A DNA stretch of 38,350 nucleotides from Bacillota bacterium. Its GTDB lineage: Bacteria; Bacillota; Clostridia; Christensenellales; UMGS416. Positions 21,677 through 29,678 of this stretch are shown piece by piece. Below the pieces are notes generated by a model. That model was given only the letters and a program-made list of their open reading frames with translations, did not search any database and had not been told where the DNA came from. Location of the stretch: assembly GCA_023409755.1 (NCBI GenBank), contig JAEYRA010000104.1:1-38350 (forward strand), written 5' to 3'. The position numbers and the translations under genes were made by a program. The stretch's first letter is position 1; each line of letters starts with the position of its first letter.

Positions 21677-23293
21677 TTACGCGTACATCGCCGCGATCTG
21701 CGCCTGCACTTTCTCGTTCTCCAGGAATTCGTTGAACTCCCCGGTGTAGTCGTAGGCGCCCTGGGGGGTGATCTCGATCACGCGGTTGGCGATGGTCTCG
21801 ATGAACTTGTGGTCGTGGCTCGAAAAGAGCATGGTGCCCCGGAAGGCCATGAGTCCGTCGTTGACCGCTGTGATGGACTCGAGGTCCAGGTGGTTGGTCG
21901 GGTCATCCAGCAGCAGGACGTTGGCGGTGGAGAGCATGAGCCGCGCCAGCATGCAGCGCACCTTCTCCCCGCCGGAGAGCACCGACGAGCTCTTCAGCGG
22001 TTCATCGCCGGAGAAGCGCATCCGCCCCAGGAAGCCCCGCACGAAGGTCTCGCTCTGGTCGGGCGAGTATTGCCTCAGCCAGTCGATCATGTTGAGGTCG
22101 GGCCGCTGGAAGAACTCTGTGTTGTCCTTGGGCAGGTAGGCCTGGCTGGTGGTGATGCCCCAGCGGAAGGTGCCCGCGTCGGGCTCCAGGTTCCCGGTCA
22201 GGATCTCAAAGAGCGTCGTCATTGCCAGCTTGTTGCGGCTGAGGAACACGATCTTGTCGTCGCGGTTCACGATAAAATTGAGGTTTTGCAGTACCGGCTC
22301 GCCTCCGATGGTTTTGCTGAGACCCTCCACGATGAGGATGTCCTTGCCGGCCTCCCGCTCGGGGGCGAAGGCCACAAAGGGATATTTGCGGGTGGAGGGA
22401 CGGATGTCGTCGAGGGTGATCTTCTCCAGCAGCTTCTTGCGGCTGGTGGCCTGCCGGGCCTTGGAGGCATTGGAGCTGAACCGCTCGATGAACGTCTGCA
22501 GCTCGCGGATCTTCTCTTCCTTCTTCTTGTTCTGGTCGGCCAGCATGCGCTGGGCCAGTTGGCTCGACTCGTACCAGAAGTCGTAGTTGCCCACGACCAT
22601 GCTGATACGGCCATAGTCGATGTCCACCATGTGGGTGCACACCTGGTTGAGGAAATGGCGGTCGTGGCTCACTACGATGACGGTGTTGGGGTACTCCAGC
22701 AGGAAGTCCTCCAGCCAGCGCACAGCGTGGAAATCCAGGTGGTTGGTTGGCTCATCCAGCAGCAGGATGTGCGGGTTGCCAAAAAGCGCCTGTGCCAGCA
22801 GCACCTTGACCTTCTCATCGCCGGTCAGCTCACCCATGAGCCGGTCATGCAGCTCGCGACCGATGCCCAGGCCCATCAGCAGCCGCTCGGCGTCGCTCTC
22901 AGCATCCCAGCCGTTGAGCTCGGCAAACTCATGCTCCAGCTCACCGGCCCGCACGCCGTCCTCCTCGGTGAAGTCGGCCTTGGCGTAGAGCTCATCCTTC
23001 TCCTGGATGATCTCGTAAAGCCGCTTGTGACCCATGATGACCGTGTTGAGCACGGTGTGGGCGTCGAACTTGAACTGGTCCTGCTCCAAGATCGCGAGTC
23101 GCTCGCCGGGGGTCAGGGCAACCTCGCCGGTGGTGGGCTCCAACTCGCCGGAGAGGATGCGGGTGAAGGTGGTCTTGCCGGCACCGTTGGCGCCAATGAC
23201 CCCGTAGCAGTTGCCGGGGGTGAACTTCAGGTTGACGTCGTCAAAGAGCTTTCGGCCGTTGAATTGCAGGCTGACATCGGTTACGGTAATCAA
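21677..23293 (-). CDS. ABC-F family ATPase, YbiT-like
   Basis: Cytoplasmic ABC-F protein with two fused nucleotide-binding domains and no membrane domain, about 538 residues; relatives act on the ribosome. Domain 1 has Walker A GANGAGKTT, a modified signature LTGDEKVKV and Walker B ILLLDEPTNHLD. Domain 2 is degenerate: the Walker A position reads SRNKLAMTT, lacking GK; the signature LSGGEKVRC is normal; Walker B is LLLDDPTNHLD, with Asp for the catalytic Glu. An interdomain linker rich in charged residues (QNKKKEEKIRELQ) is present. I favour a TTG start at 23293 (LITVTDVS), 12 bases after GGGAGG, matching the family N-terminus; a TTG at 23329 is the alternative. It is convergent with the carbonic anhydrase gene. 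Confidence 0.88.
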   Translation of the reverse strand: MITVTDVSLQFNGRKLFDDVNLKFTPGNCYGVIGANGAGKTTFTRILSGELEPTTGEVALTPGERLAILEQDQFKFDAHTVLNTVIMGHKRLYEIIQEKDELYAKADFTEEDGVRAGELEHEFAELNGWDAESDAERLLMGLGIGRELHDRLMGELTGDEKVKVLLAQALFGNPHILLLDEPTNHLDFHAVRWLEDFLLEYPNTVIVVSHDRHFLNQVCTHMVDIDYGRISMVVGNYDFWYESSQLAQRMLADQNKKKEEKIRELQTFIERFSSNASKARQATSRKKLLEKITLDDIRPSTRKYPFVAFAPEREAGKDILIVEGLSKTIGGEPVLQNLNFIVNRDDKIVFLSRNKLAMTTLFEILTGNLEPDAGTFRWGITTSQAYLPKDNTEFFQRPDLNMIDWLRQYSPDQSETFVRGFLGRMRFSGDEPLKSSSVLSGGEKVRCMLARLMLSTANVLLLDDPTNHLDLESITAVNDGLMAFRGTMLFSSHDHKFIETIANRVIEITPQGAYDYTGEFNEFLENEKVQAQIAAMYA

Positions 23294-23384
23294 GGTTTGC
23301 GGTTTCCTCCCAAATGGTTTTCCAAACAAAAAGGCGCTGCCAGCGCGGTGCAGTGCCCATGGTGAACGATCAACACAAAATACT

Positions 23385-23412
23385 ATTATACAGGATTACG
23401 GGGGCAACGCAA
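23385..23412 (-). promoter_or_regulatory. Sigma-A promoter of the ABC-F gene
   Basis: On the minus strand, TTGCGT (23412-23407), a 16-nt spacer and a perfect TATAAT (23390-23385). It is back-to-back with the tyrS promoter. Confidence 0.6.
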
Positions 23413-23423
23413 GCCCGCCCGGC

Positions 23424-23452
23424 TTGACTTGCCCGGCGTGCTCGCCTATAGT
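23424..23452 (+). promoter_or_regulatory. Sigma-A promoter of tyrS
   Basis: TTGACT (23424-23429), a 17-nt spacer and TATAGT (23447-23452). The leader to the tyrS start is only about 30 nt, too short for a T-box. Confidence 0.7.
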
Positions 23453-23487
23453 ATTGTGGATACGCGAAGACAAAAGGAGTGGGCGAA

Positions 23488-24717
23488 ATGGCCAATGTGC
23501 TCGATACCCTGCGGGAGCGTGGTTTCCTGCAGCAGATCACCTTTGAGGAGGACCTCTACAAGCTGCTGGAGCAGGAAAGTGTGACGTTCTACGTGGGTTT
23601 TGACCCCACGGCAGACAGCCTGCACATCGGGCACTACATCCCCGTGATGGCCATGGCCCACATGCAGCGGGCCGGGCACCGGCCCATCGCCCTGGTGGGC
23701 GGCGGCACGGCCATGGTGGGCGACCCCAGTGGCAAGACCGATATGCGGAAGATGCTGACGGCTGCCGACATCGCCGCCAATGTGGATTCGATCAAAGGCC
23801 AGTTCTCCCGGTTCTTTGACTTTGCCGACGGCAAAGCCCTGCTGGAGAACAACGCCGACTGGCTGATGAATTTGAACTACGTCGAGTTCCTGCGGGACAT
23901 CGGCGTTCATTTCTCGGTCAACCGGATGCTGACCGCGGACTGCTACAAGCTGCGCATGGAGAAGGGCCTCAGCTTCCTGGAGTTCAACTACATGCTCATG
24001 CAGGGCTACGACTTCCTGATGCTGCACAACAAGCACAACTGCGTGCTGCAGATGGGTGGCGACGACCAGTGGAGCAACATGCTGGCCGGGGCCGACCTCA
24101 TCCGCCGCAAGGAGGGCAAGCCCGCCTATGTCTGCACGTTCTCGCTGCTCACCAACAGCGAGGGCAAGAAGATGGGCAAGACCGAGAAAGGCGCGCTGTG
24201 GCTCTCGCCGGAGCGCACTTCGCCCTATGAGTTCTATCAGTATTGGCGCAACATTGAGGACAGCGGCGTGCGCAACGCTCTCGCCATGCTGACCTTCCTT
24301 CCCATGGACGAAGTCAACCGCCTGGGGGCGCTGAAGGACGAGCGCATCAACGAGGCCAAAAAGGTGCTGGCTTGGGAGGTCACCAAGCTCATCCATGGCG
24401 AGGAGGAGGCCAACCGCGTCCGCGCGGCGGCTGAGGCACTCTTCGGCCAGGGCAGTGACGACAGCAACATGCCCACCACCACGCTGACCCGTGCCCAACT
24501 CACCGAGCATGGCCGGGTGGCCGAGGTACTGCTGGCTTGCGGGCTCACCGCCAGCAACGGCGAGGGCATCCGCCTCATCCGTGAGGGCGGCGTGTCCATC
24601 GACGGGCGCAAGGTGACCGACACCGCCGAGCGCATTGACCCAGCGACCCTGGAGGGGAGCTCCTTCGTCATCCGCAAGGGCAAGAAGGTGTACCACCGGG
24701 TCGTCGTGGAGGACTGA
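23488..24717 (+). CDS. tyrS: Tyrosyl-tRNA synthetase
   Basis: Class I aminoacyl-tRNA synthetase charging tRNA-Tyr, about 409 residues. HIGH motif is HIGHY at 46-50 and the KMSKS loop is KMGKT at 228-232. The tyrosine pocket is visible in FYVGFDPTADSLHIGHY and in NYMLMQGYDFL and QMGGDDQWSNM. A C-terminal S4 RNA-binding domain (LIREGGVSIDGRKVTDTAERID) is complete. I chose ATG 23488, eight bases after AGGAG, over a GTG at 23479 that overlaps that site. The stop overlaps the next start (TGATG), giving coupling to the YigZ gene. Confidence 0.96.
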   Translation: MANVLDTLRERGFLQQITFEEDLYKLLEQESVTFYVGFDPTADSLHIGHYIPVMAMAHMQRAGHRPIALVGGGTAMVGDPSGKTDMRKMLTAADIAANVDSIKGQFSRFFDFADGKALLENNADWLMNLNYVEFLRDIGVHFSVNRMLTADCYKLRMEKGLSFLEFNYMLMQGYDFLMLHNKHNCVLQMGGDDQWSNMLAGADLIRRKEGKPAYVCTFSLLTNSEGKKMGKTEKGALWLSPERTSPYEFYQYWRNIEDSGVRNALAMLTFLPMDEVNRLGALKDERINEAKKVLAWEVTKLIHGEEEANRVRAAAEALFGQGSDDSNMPTTTLTRAQLTEHGRVAEVLLACGLTASNGEGIRLIREGGVSIDGRKVTDTAERIDPATLEGSSFVIRKGKKVYHRVVVED

Positions 24718-25376
24718 TGCCAGCCCCGGGGGATGGCGGGCGCACGCCCATTGAGCCCGATGCCTACCGCACGCTGGCGCGGGAGGGGATGAGCGACTTT
24801 ACCGAGAAGAAGTCACGTTTCATCGGCATTGCCGCCCCCGCCCTGTGGGAGGCCGACGCCCTCGCCTTCCTGGAGGGCGTGCGGGCGCGCTACCCCGATT
24901 GCTCGGCGGTGCTGTTTGCCTACCTCTGCGGGTGGGGCGGCGAGGTGCAGCGGTACCACGACGCCCACGAGCCGTCAGGCGGGCTCCTGATGCTGGAAGC
25001 CCTGAAGCGCCAGAATGTGACCGGTGCGGCGGTGGCCGTGGTGCGGTACTTTGGCGGTGTGCACCTGGGGGCCGGCCCGCTGGGCCGTGCCTTCGGCCGT
25101 GCGGCGGCCGAGGCCGTGGCCGCAGCCGGGCCCTGTACGCTGGAGCGAAGCCTGCGCTACCGGGTCGACCTGGATTACAGCCTTTCGGGCCGGGTGGAGC
25201 GGTTCTTTGAGCGCTCGCCCCACCGGCTGCTGGGCCTGCAGTATGGCGCAGCCCTGACGGTGGAGGCGCTGGTGCGAGCGGGGGAGGAATCGCGCTTCCT
25301 GCGGGAGATGGCCGACCTCACAGGAGGGCAGGCCGCGCCGGCCCTGGTGGAGCAAACCTATTCCCAGTGGGAGTAA
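24717..25376 (+). CDS. YigZ/IMPACT-family protein
   Basis: Protein of 219 residues in the UPF0029/IMPACT (YigZ) family. The N-terminal domain shows EKKSRFIGIAAP, then DAHEPSGGLLMLEAL (usually DDGEPSGTAG) and the hallmark VAVVRYFGGVHLGAGPLGRAFGRAA. The C-terminal EF-G-like domain is RYRVDLDYSLSGRVERFFE. The substitution of DDGEPSGTA by DAHEPSGGL is a visible departure. Eukaryotic IMPACT regulates a translation-stress kinase; the bacterial role is unresolved. It is coupled to tyrS by a one-base overlap. Confidence 0.88.
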   Translation: MPAPGDGGRTPIEPDAYRTLAREGMSDFTEKKSRFIGIAAPALWEADALAFLEGVRARYPDCSAVLFAYLCGWGGEVQRYHDAHEPSGGLLMLEALKRQNVTGAAVAVVRYFGGVHLGAGPLGRAFGRAAAEAVAAAGPCTLERSLRYRVDLDYSLSGRVERFFERSPHRLLGLQYGAALTVEALVRAGEESRFLREMADLTGGQAAPALVEQTYSQWE

Positions 25377-25430
25377 TTCCGACTCGTTATCTTTTTGTCA
25401 ACCAAGCGGAACTCAACCACAAAATAACAC

Positions 25431-25460
25431 TGGACACCACCGGCCCCCTGTGGTAAAAAT
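25431..25460 (+). promoter_or_regulatory. Possible promoter of ilvE-asd
   Basis: TGGACA (25431-25436), a 17-nt spacer and TAAAAA (25454-25459), in an AT-rich gap 34 bp before ilvE. Confidence 0.4.
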
Positions 25461-25493
25461 AAGTAATTTAGAGAGAGTGGGAGGGGATACCCC

Positions 25494-26564
25494 ATGGGCA
25501 AATTTGAGTTTGTGCCCGGCACAACCTTGAAGGAGAAGTTTGCCGACGCCAATCAACTGAAGTTCGGCAAGACCTTCACCGACTACATGCTGACAATGGA
25601 GTATGAGACCGGAAAGGGCTGGCACAAGCGCCAGATTCGGCCCTACGCCAACTTTGAGATGGACCCGGCGTCCATGGTGCTGCACTACGGTCAGGCCATG
25701 TTTGAGGGCTTGAAGGCCTACAAGTCGCCGGAGGGCAAGACGCTTCTCTTCCGCGCGAAGGACAACTTTGTGCGCATGAACAGCTCGGCTCGGCGCCTCA
25801 GCATGCCGGAGATCGACGTGGACGAGGCCTACGAGGGGCTTTGCGAACTCCTGAAGGTGGAGGAAGGCTGGATCCCGAAGGAGCCCGGCACATCGCTCTA
25901 CGTCCGCCCGACAATGATTGCCACCGACCCCTATTTGGGTGTCAAGGCGTCGGACACCTACCTCTTTTACATCATTCTGAGCCCCGTGGGGCCATACTAC
26001 CCCGAGGGGTTCAACCCGGTCAAGATCTATGTGGAGAACGAGTACGTCCGCGCCGTCAAGGGCGGCATGGGCTTCACCAAGGCCGCGGCCAACTACGCCG
26101 CCAGCCTGAAGGCCGGTGAGGAAGCCAAGAAGCTCGGGTACACCCAGGTGCTGTGGCTCGATGGCGTTCATCGCCGTTACATTGAGGAAGTGGGTGCGAT
26201 GAACATCTTCTTCGTCATCGGCGACGAATTGGTGACGCCGGAGCTGGGCGGCAGCATTCTGCCGGGCCTGACCCGTGACTCCATCCTGACGCTGGCCCGC
26301 GACCGCGGCCTGAAAACCGCCGAGCGCAAGGTGGACATCCACGAGCTGGTGGACGCCCACGCCAAGGGGCAGCTCAAGGAAGTCTTTGGCACCGGCACGG
26401 CGGCCGTGGTGTCGCCGGTGGGTGAGCTCAACTGGGACGGCCACATCATGAGCATCAACGGCGGAAAGACCGGCCCGCTGGCCCAGGGTCTGTATGATAC
26501 CCTGACGGGCATCCAGTTTGGGCGGCTGCCCGACCCCCACGGCTGGGTGACGACGGTGGAGTAA
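25494..26564 (+). CDS. ilvE: Branched-chain amino acid aminotransferase
   Basis: PLP-dependent fold-type IV transaminase making leucine, isoleucine and valine from their keto acids and glutamate; 356 residues, the length of the BCAT2-like bacterial group. The Schiff-base lysine is probably K196 in GMGFTKAAANYAASL. Other markers are the substrate loop LHYGQAMFEGLKAY, the YVRPTMIAT strand, VLWLDGVHRRYIEEVGAMNIFFV and GTGTAAVVSPVGEL near the phosphate site. A GAGAGTGGGAGGGG ribosome site precedes the ATG. It is followed 57 bp later by asd, placing two amino-acid biosynthesis genes together. Confidence 0.95.
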   Translation: MGKFEFVPGTTLKEKFADANQLKFGKTFTDYMLTMEYETGKGWHKRQIRPYANFEMDPASMVLHYGQAMFEGLKAYKSPEGKTLLFRAKDNFVRMNSSARRLSMPEIDVDEAYEGLCELLKVEEGWIPKEPGTSLYVRPTMIATDPYLGVKASDTYLFYIILSPVGPYYPEGFNPVKIYVENEYVRAVKGGMGFTKAAANYAASLKAGEEAKKLGYTQVLWLDGVHRRYIEEVGAMNIFFVIGDELVTPELGGSILPGLTRDSILTLARDRGLKTAERKVDIHELVDAHAKGQLKEVFGTGTAAVVSPVGELNWDGHIMSINGGKTGPLAQGLYDTLTGIQFGRLPDPHGWVTTVE

Positions 26565-26621
26565 CAACCCCCGCCGCCCAGTGGCATAGACTGAAACAAC
26601 GACACCCGAAAGGATGATGGG

Positions 26622-27707
26622 ATGGACAGGAAATACCGCGTGGCCATTGCCGGGGGTACCGGCATGGTGGGCCAGCGCTTCGCAATCCTTCTGGAGAATC
26701 ACCCCTGGTTTGAGGTGACGACCATCGCAGCCAGCCCCCGCTCGGCGGGCAAAACGTACGCCGAAGCCACGGCGGGCCGTTGGTTCATGCCCAAGCCCCT
26801 GCCGGCCTCCATGGCGGGCATCGTGGTCAAGGACGCCTCCGACGTGGCGGCGGTCACCGCTGAGGTGGACTTCGTGTTCTGCGCGGTGGATATGGACAAG
26901 GCTGCCACCAAGAAGCTGGAGGAGGACTACGCCCGGGCGGAGACGCCGGTCATCTCCAACAACTCGGCCAACCGTATGGCGGCTGACGTGCCCATGCTGA
27001 TCCCGGAAATCAACCACGGGCACACCGCCGTCATCGCCACCCAGCGCCAGCGTTTGGGCACCAAGGTCGGCTTCATCGCCGTCAAGCCCAACTGCTCCAT
27101 CCAGAGCTACGTACCGCCGCTGCAGGCGCTGCTGGATTTTGAGCCCACCAAAGTGCTGGCCTGCACCTATCAGGCCATTTCCGGCGCGGGCAAGACCTTT
27201 GACTCCTGGCCTGAGATGATGGACAACGTCATTCCCTTCATCGGCGGGGAGGAGCAGAAGAGCGAGCAGGAACCCCTGAAGATCTGGGGACGGGTGGAAA
27301 ACGGCGTGGTTGTGCCGGCCGTGGCGCCCGACATCACGACCCAATGCATCCGCGTGCCGGTGACCGACGGCCACCTGGCGGCGGTGTTTGTCAGCTTTGC
27401 CAAGAAGCCCAGCAAGGACGAGATCATCGCGCGGTGGCGCGGGTTCAAGAGTGTTGCGGCCGAGCTTGGCCTGCCCAGCGCGCCCGACCCGTTCCTCGTC
27501 TACTGCGATGAGGACAACCGCCCCCAGACCAAGCTGGACCGCGACCTGGGCAACGGCATGACCGTCTCCATGGGCCGCCTGCGGGAGGATACCCACTACG
27601 ACTACAAGTTCGTGGGCCTCTCCCACAACACGCTGCGCGGCGCGGCCGGCGGCGGCGTGCTGATGGCCGAGCTGCTGTGCAAGCAGGGCTTTATCCCCAA
27701 GAAGTAG
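26622..27707 (+). CDS. asd: Aspartate-semialdehyde dehydrogenase (archaeal/fungal-type)
   Basis: NADPH-dependent enzyme reducing aspartyl phosphate to aspartate semialdehyde in the lysine/threonine/methionine pathway; 361 residues. The Rossmann motif is AGGTGMVGQRF. The nucleophile is C158 in VKPNCSIQ and the general base is H251 in VTDGHLAAV. The sequence style (KPNCS, SGAGKTFDSWPEMMDNVIPF) is that of the archaeal/fungal-like branch rather than the classical enterobacterial one. It is the last gene before a terminator that has been split by an insertion element. Confidence 0.94.
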   Translation: MDRKYRVAIAGGTGMVGQRFAILLENHPWFEVTTIAASPRSAGKTYAEATAGRWFMPKPLPASMAGIVVKDASDVAAVTAEVDFVFCAVDMDKAATKKLEEDYARAETPVISNNSANRMAADVPMLIPEINHGHTAVIATQRQRLGTKVGFIAVKPNCSIQSYVPPLQALLDFEPTKVLACTYQAISGAGKTFDSWPEMMDNVIPFIGGEEQKSEQEPLKIWGRVENGVVVPAVAPDITTQCIRVPVTDGHLAAVFVSFAKKPSKDEIIARWRGFKSVAAELGLPSAPDPFLVYCDEDNRPQTKLDRDLGNGMTVSMGRLREDTHYDYKFVGLSHNTLRGAAGGGVLMAELLCKQGFIPKK

Positions 27708-27768
27708 CAGCAATCAAAACCCCGCCCAAGTGAACTGAACAGAACCCCACAAAACGGACAGTGCTAAA

Positions 27769-27809
27769 AAAGACCTCCTGTTGTAGGATCAATACAGCAG
27801 GAGGTCTTT
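27769..27809 (+). promoter_or_regulatory. Ribosome-site-sequestering hairpin of the IS
   Basis: AAAGACCTCCTGTTGT pairs with ACAGCAGGAGGTCTTT over 16 bp (one T.G), loop of nine. The right arm contains the GCAGGAGG ribosome site and ends one base before the ATG at 27811, so transcripts entering from asd would have the site hidden, while a shorter internal transcript would not. Confidence 0.6.
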
Positions 27810-27810
27810 C

Positions 27811-27837
27811 ATGTCGCTGGAGAAAAAGCGGATCTAG
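27811..27837 (+). pseudogene. Remnant of transposase OrfA start (8 codons)
   Basis: ATG directly after the ribosome site encodes MSLEKKRI and then stops. It is the position and context of OrfA in IS3-family elements; the rest is deleted. Confidence 0.55.
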
Positions 27838-27838
27838 C

Positions 27839-28009
27839 ATGGAGAATTTCTTTGGCATTCTGAAGAGCGAGTGTCTCGATATTGCCAAGCCAGTTACTCA
27901 CCAGGAGGCTTGCGACTTGATTCATGATTACATCCATTTCTATAACAACCACAGACTTTGTTTGAAAACAAAACTGACACCGTTTGAAAAACGGTGCCAG
28001 TCTGCGTAA
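27839..28009 (+). pseudogene. C-terminal fragment of IS3-family transposase OrfB
   Basis: The frame encodes MENFFGILKSECLDIAKP, then a segment ending FYNNHRLCLKTKLTPFEKR. FFGILKSE is the region around the last catalytic Glu of the rve integrase core, and YNN.R......TP is the classical C-terminal signature of this transposase. About 56 residues remain of a protein normally near 280; the first two catalytic acids are missing, so it cannot be active. Confidence 0.85.
27963..28001 (-). terminator. Minus-strand intrinsic terminator inside the IS remnant
   Basis: Arms 27973-27985 and 27989-28001 (core CACCGTTT/AAACGGTG, loop of three) are followed on the minus strand by TTTTGTTTTC. It could end transcripts of the PPIase lipoprotein gene now that its native terminator is interrupted. 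Confidence 0.55.
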
Positions 28010-28087
28010 TCTTTCGATTCCCTACGGCTGGGGGCTTTTTCCACTGTCTATAAACCAGGGGGCAGTTCACAAAAGGCGGGGTTTGGT

Positions 28088-29257
28088 TTACTGTAAAACA
28101 GCGCGGTCTGCCAGATAGTCTGTTACCATTTGACGAAGCACCGTTTGCTTGATGTAGGGCATCCCGTAATACTCTGTGTACTCCGCTGGATCGCCTCCCT
28201 CCACATGCTCACTGAAGAAGTTTGTGACGTCCTCATCGCTCACTGTGAGGCCAGCGTCCTCCGCAACGGCCTGCACAATCAGACAATCGTTTGCGTATTG
28301 CGTGTTTTCCTCCTGGTAGCTTGCCAAAAGGTCCTCCACCGAGGACATGCTCAGGTAGGAGGTTATGAATTCCTCTAACCCCACGCCATAAGAGTCCGCC
28401 ATATCCTGATAGTAGGAGACCAGCGAATTTTCCTGATAGGTCATGAGCGCATCAGGAAGGGATTTGACCGTGGAGTTTGCAGCCATGTACTCATCCAGAT
28501 AACTTTGGATTGCGGAGTTCTTCAGATCCTCAGAAATGCTCTTCCTCATCTCGTCGATCGTAGACCAGTCGTATTCTAATTTCAAGTTTTCGGCAACAAA
28601 TGCGTCTGTAAGCTCCGGTGCGGTTGTTTCGGTAATGTAGTTGATCGTGGTCTTGAACACGGCGTCCTTGCCGTTCAGGTCTTCCACGCCATAGTCCGCG
28701 GGGAACGTCACATTCACATCGAACGTTTCGCCGGGCTTGTGGCCGATCAACTGTTCCAGAAAGTCATCGATGTACTGCGTTGTTCCGATGGTAATATCCG
28801 TTCCCTCTCCGTTTGTGGAGCCGGAGTCAAACGCAACGCCGTCGATGCTCCCGACATAATCAATGTTGACCGTGTCGCCGTCTTTCACCGCGCGGTTTGT
28901 TACTTGCTCCTGGGTGGAATAGGAAGACACGATGGAATCCACCTGGCTGTCAATGTCGGCTTCGGACACGGCATATTCCTCGCGGGGGATGGAAATGGAT
29001 GTGTACTCACACAGATCCACGTAGTCCAGGGCGGTGATCCCGGCCCACAGACCGTTCTCATCAATCCCGTCGCTGTAGGAAAACTCGGAAGTATTGGCGG
29101 CGCTTGCGCCTGTGCTGGGGCTTTCGGTTGCGCTGGGGCTTGCGGATGCGCTTGCCGTTGCGGTGACGGACGGATTGGCATTGCCGGAACACCCAACAAG
29201 CGAGACCGTGACGACACCAAGCGCAAGTATGACGCGGAGTGTTTTAAAATTCTGCAT
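28088..29257 (-). CDS. Trigger-factor-like FKBP-type peptidyl-prolyl isomerase lipoprotein
   Basis: Extracytoplasmic folding chaperone, 389 residues. The signal peptide ends in lipobox SLVGC (C23), followed by an Ala/Ser/Thr/Pro-rich linker. An FKBP-type PPIase domain spans about 120-210 (VKDGDTVNIDYVGSIDG, FLEQLIGHKPGETFDVNVTFP). The rest resembles the helical C-terminal arms of trigger factor (ELTDAFVAENL, then long helices to DYLADRAVLQ). So it is a trigger factor exported and lipid-anchored. The ATG at 29257 follows GGAGAAG. Base composition is clearly more AT-rich than the neighbouring genes, which with the adjacent IS suggests separate acquisition. Confidence 0.87.
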   Translation of the reverse strand: MQNFKTLRVILALGVVTVSLVGCSGNANPSVTATASASASPSATESPSTGASAANTSEFSYSDGIDENGLWAGITALDYVDLCEYTSISIPREEYAVSEADIDSQVDSIVSSYSTQEQVTNRAVKDGDTVNIDYVGSIDGVAFDSGSTNGEGTDITIGTTQYIDDFLEQLIGHKPGETFDVNVTFPADYGVEDLNGKDAVFKTTINYITETTAPELTDAFVAENLKLEYDWSTIDEMRKSISEDLKNSAIQSYLDEYMAANSTVKSLPDALMTYQENSLVSYYQDMADSYGVGLEEFITSYLSMSSVEDLLASYQEENTQYANDCLIVQAVAEDAGLTVSDEDVTNFFSEHVEGGDPAEYTEYYGMPYIKQTVLRQMVTDYLADRAVLQ

Positions 29258-29624
29258 TGGCACTTCTCCAGACTTCATCATTCGATATACCATACTCATT
29301 TTGCATATGGATCGCGTGATGAGCAAGTGAAAGTTTTATGAAACATCGGATGGATCAGGAAACATGACACTTTCAGGCCGCTGAGAAACACAATGCCTGC
29401 TTGCTATTTTCATCTCCTCAGTGCATGCTACAAATGTCTGGCAGACTTTGCGGCGACCTGTAAAACGGGTCGGCAAGCTGTTTTGTGGGGCGGCGGACCA
29501 TTGACGTGCGCAGGAAGGACGGGGATAACACGTTCATTTCGTTAACATTGTTGTTCGTCCGTTTCCTTTGTGTGGCGTTTGGTCATTTGCATCCATAAAG
29601 GTTGACGGCAATCTTTGCTGTTGG
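29258..29624. other. Divergent intergenic region, AT-rich
   Basis: About 370 bp between the lipoprotein and sigma-factor genes. It is AT-rich beside the lipoprotein gene and becomes GC-richer later. I see no coding region, repeat copy or convincing sigma-A promoter in it. Confidence 0.5.
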
Positions 29625-29650
29625 TGAACCTTTTGGCGTCACTGTGCGAC
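29625..29650 (+). promoter_or_regulatory. Candidate ECF-sigma autoregulatory promoter
   Basis: TGAACC (29625-29630), 16 nt, then CGAC (29647-29650), matching the general ECF layout (AAC-containing -35 and CG-containing -10 about 16 nt apart). It lies about 30 bp before the ECF sigma gene. Confidence 0.45.
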
Positions 29651-29678
29651 AAACTCAATGGAAGGAGGGGAGCGAGGC

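Larger units (their letters stand above)
27731..28069 (+). mobile_element. Internally deleted IS3-family element (MITE-like remnant)
   Basis: About 339 bp. Both ends share TGAACTG...CCCC...GACAGTG in inverted orientation (27731-27763 and the complement of 28044-28069), as in IS3-group terminal repeats. Inside are the start of the first transposase frame and the end of the second, with the DDE core removed. Retained ends mean a full relative elsewhere could still move it. An 8-bp perfect repeat GTGAACTG/CAGTTCAC includes one base beyond each end. No certain target duplication is seen. Confidence 0.75.
27716..28084. terminator. Terminator stem split by an IS remnant
   Basis: AAACCCCGCC (27717-27726) and GGCGGGGTTT (28075-28084) are perfect complements lying immediately outside the two ends of the IS remnant. 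They form the natural bidirectional terminator between the convergent asd and PPIase genes, now with about 350 bp in place of the loop. Confidence 0.6.

Noticed and set aside
21809..23365. A 518-codon plus-strand open frame opposite the ABC-F gene
   Set aside because: It is antisense to intact ABC motifs, has no ribosome site and no recognisable domain.
23453..23487. T-box leader expected before tyrS
   Set aside because: The sigma-A promoter leaves only about 30 nt of leader, and no T-box sequence or terminator is present.
25413..27713. A 766-codon open frame on the minus strand across ilvE and asd
   Set aside because: It lies wholly antisense to two clear enzymes, has low-complexity His/Gly/Arg-rich translation without motifs, and is the expected shadow of GC-rich codon use.
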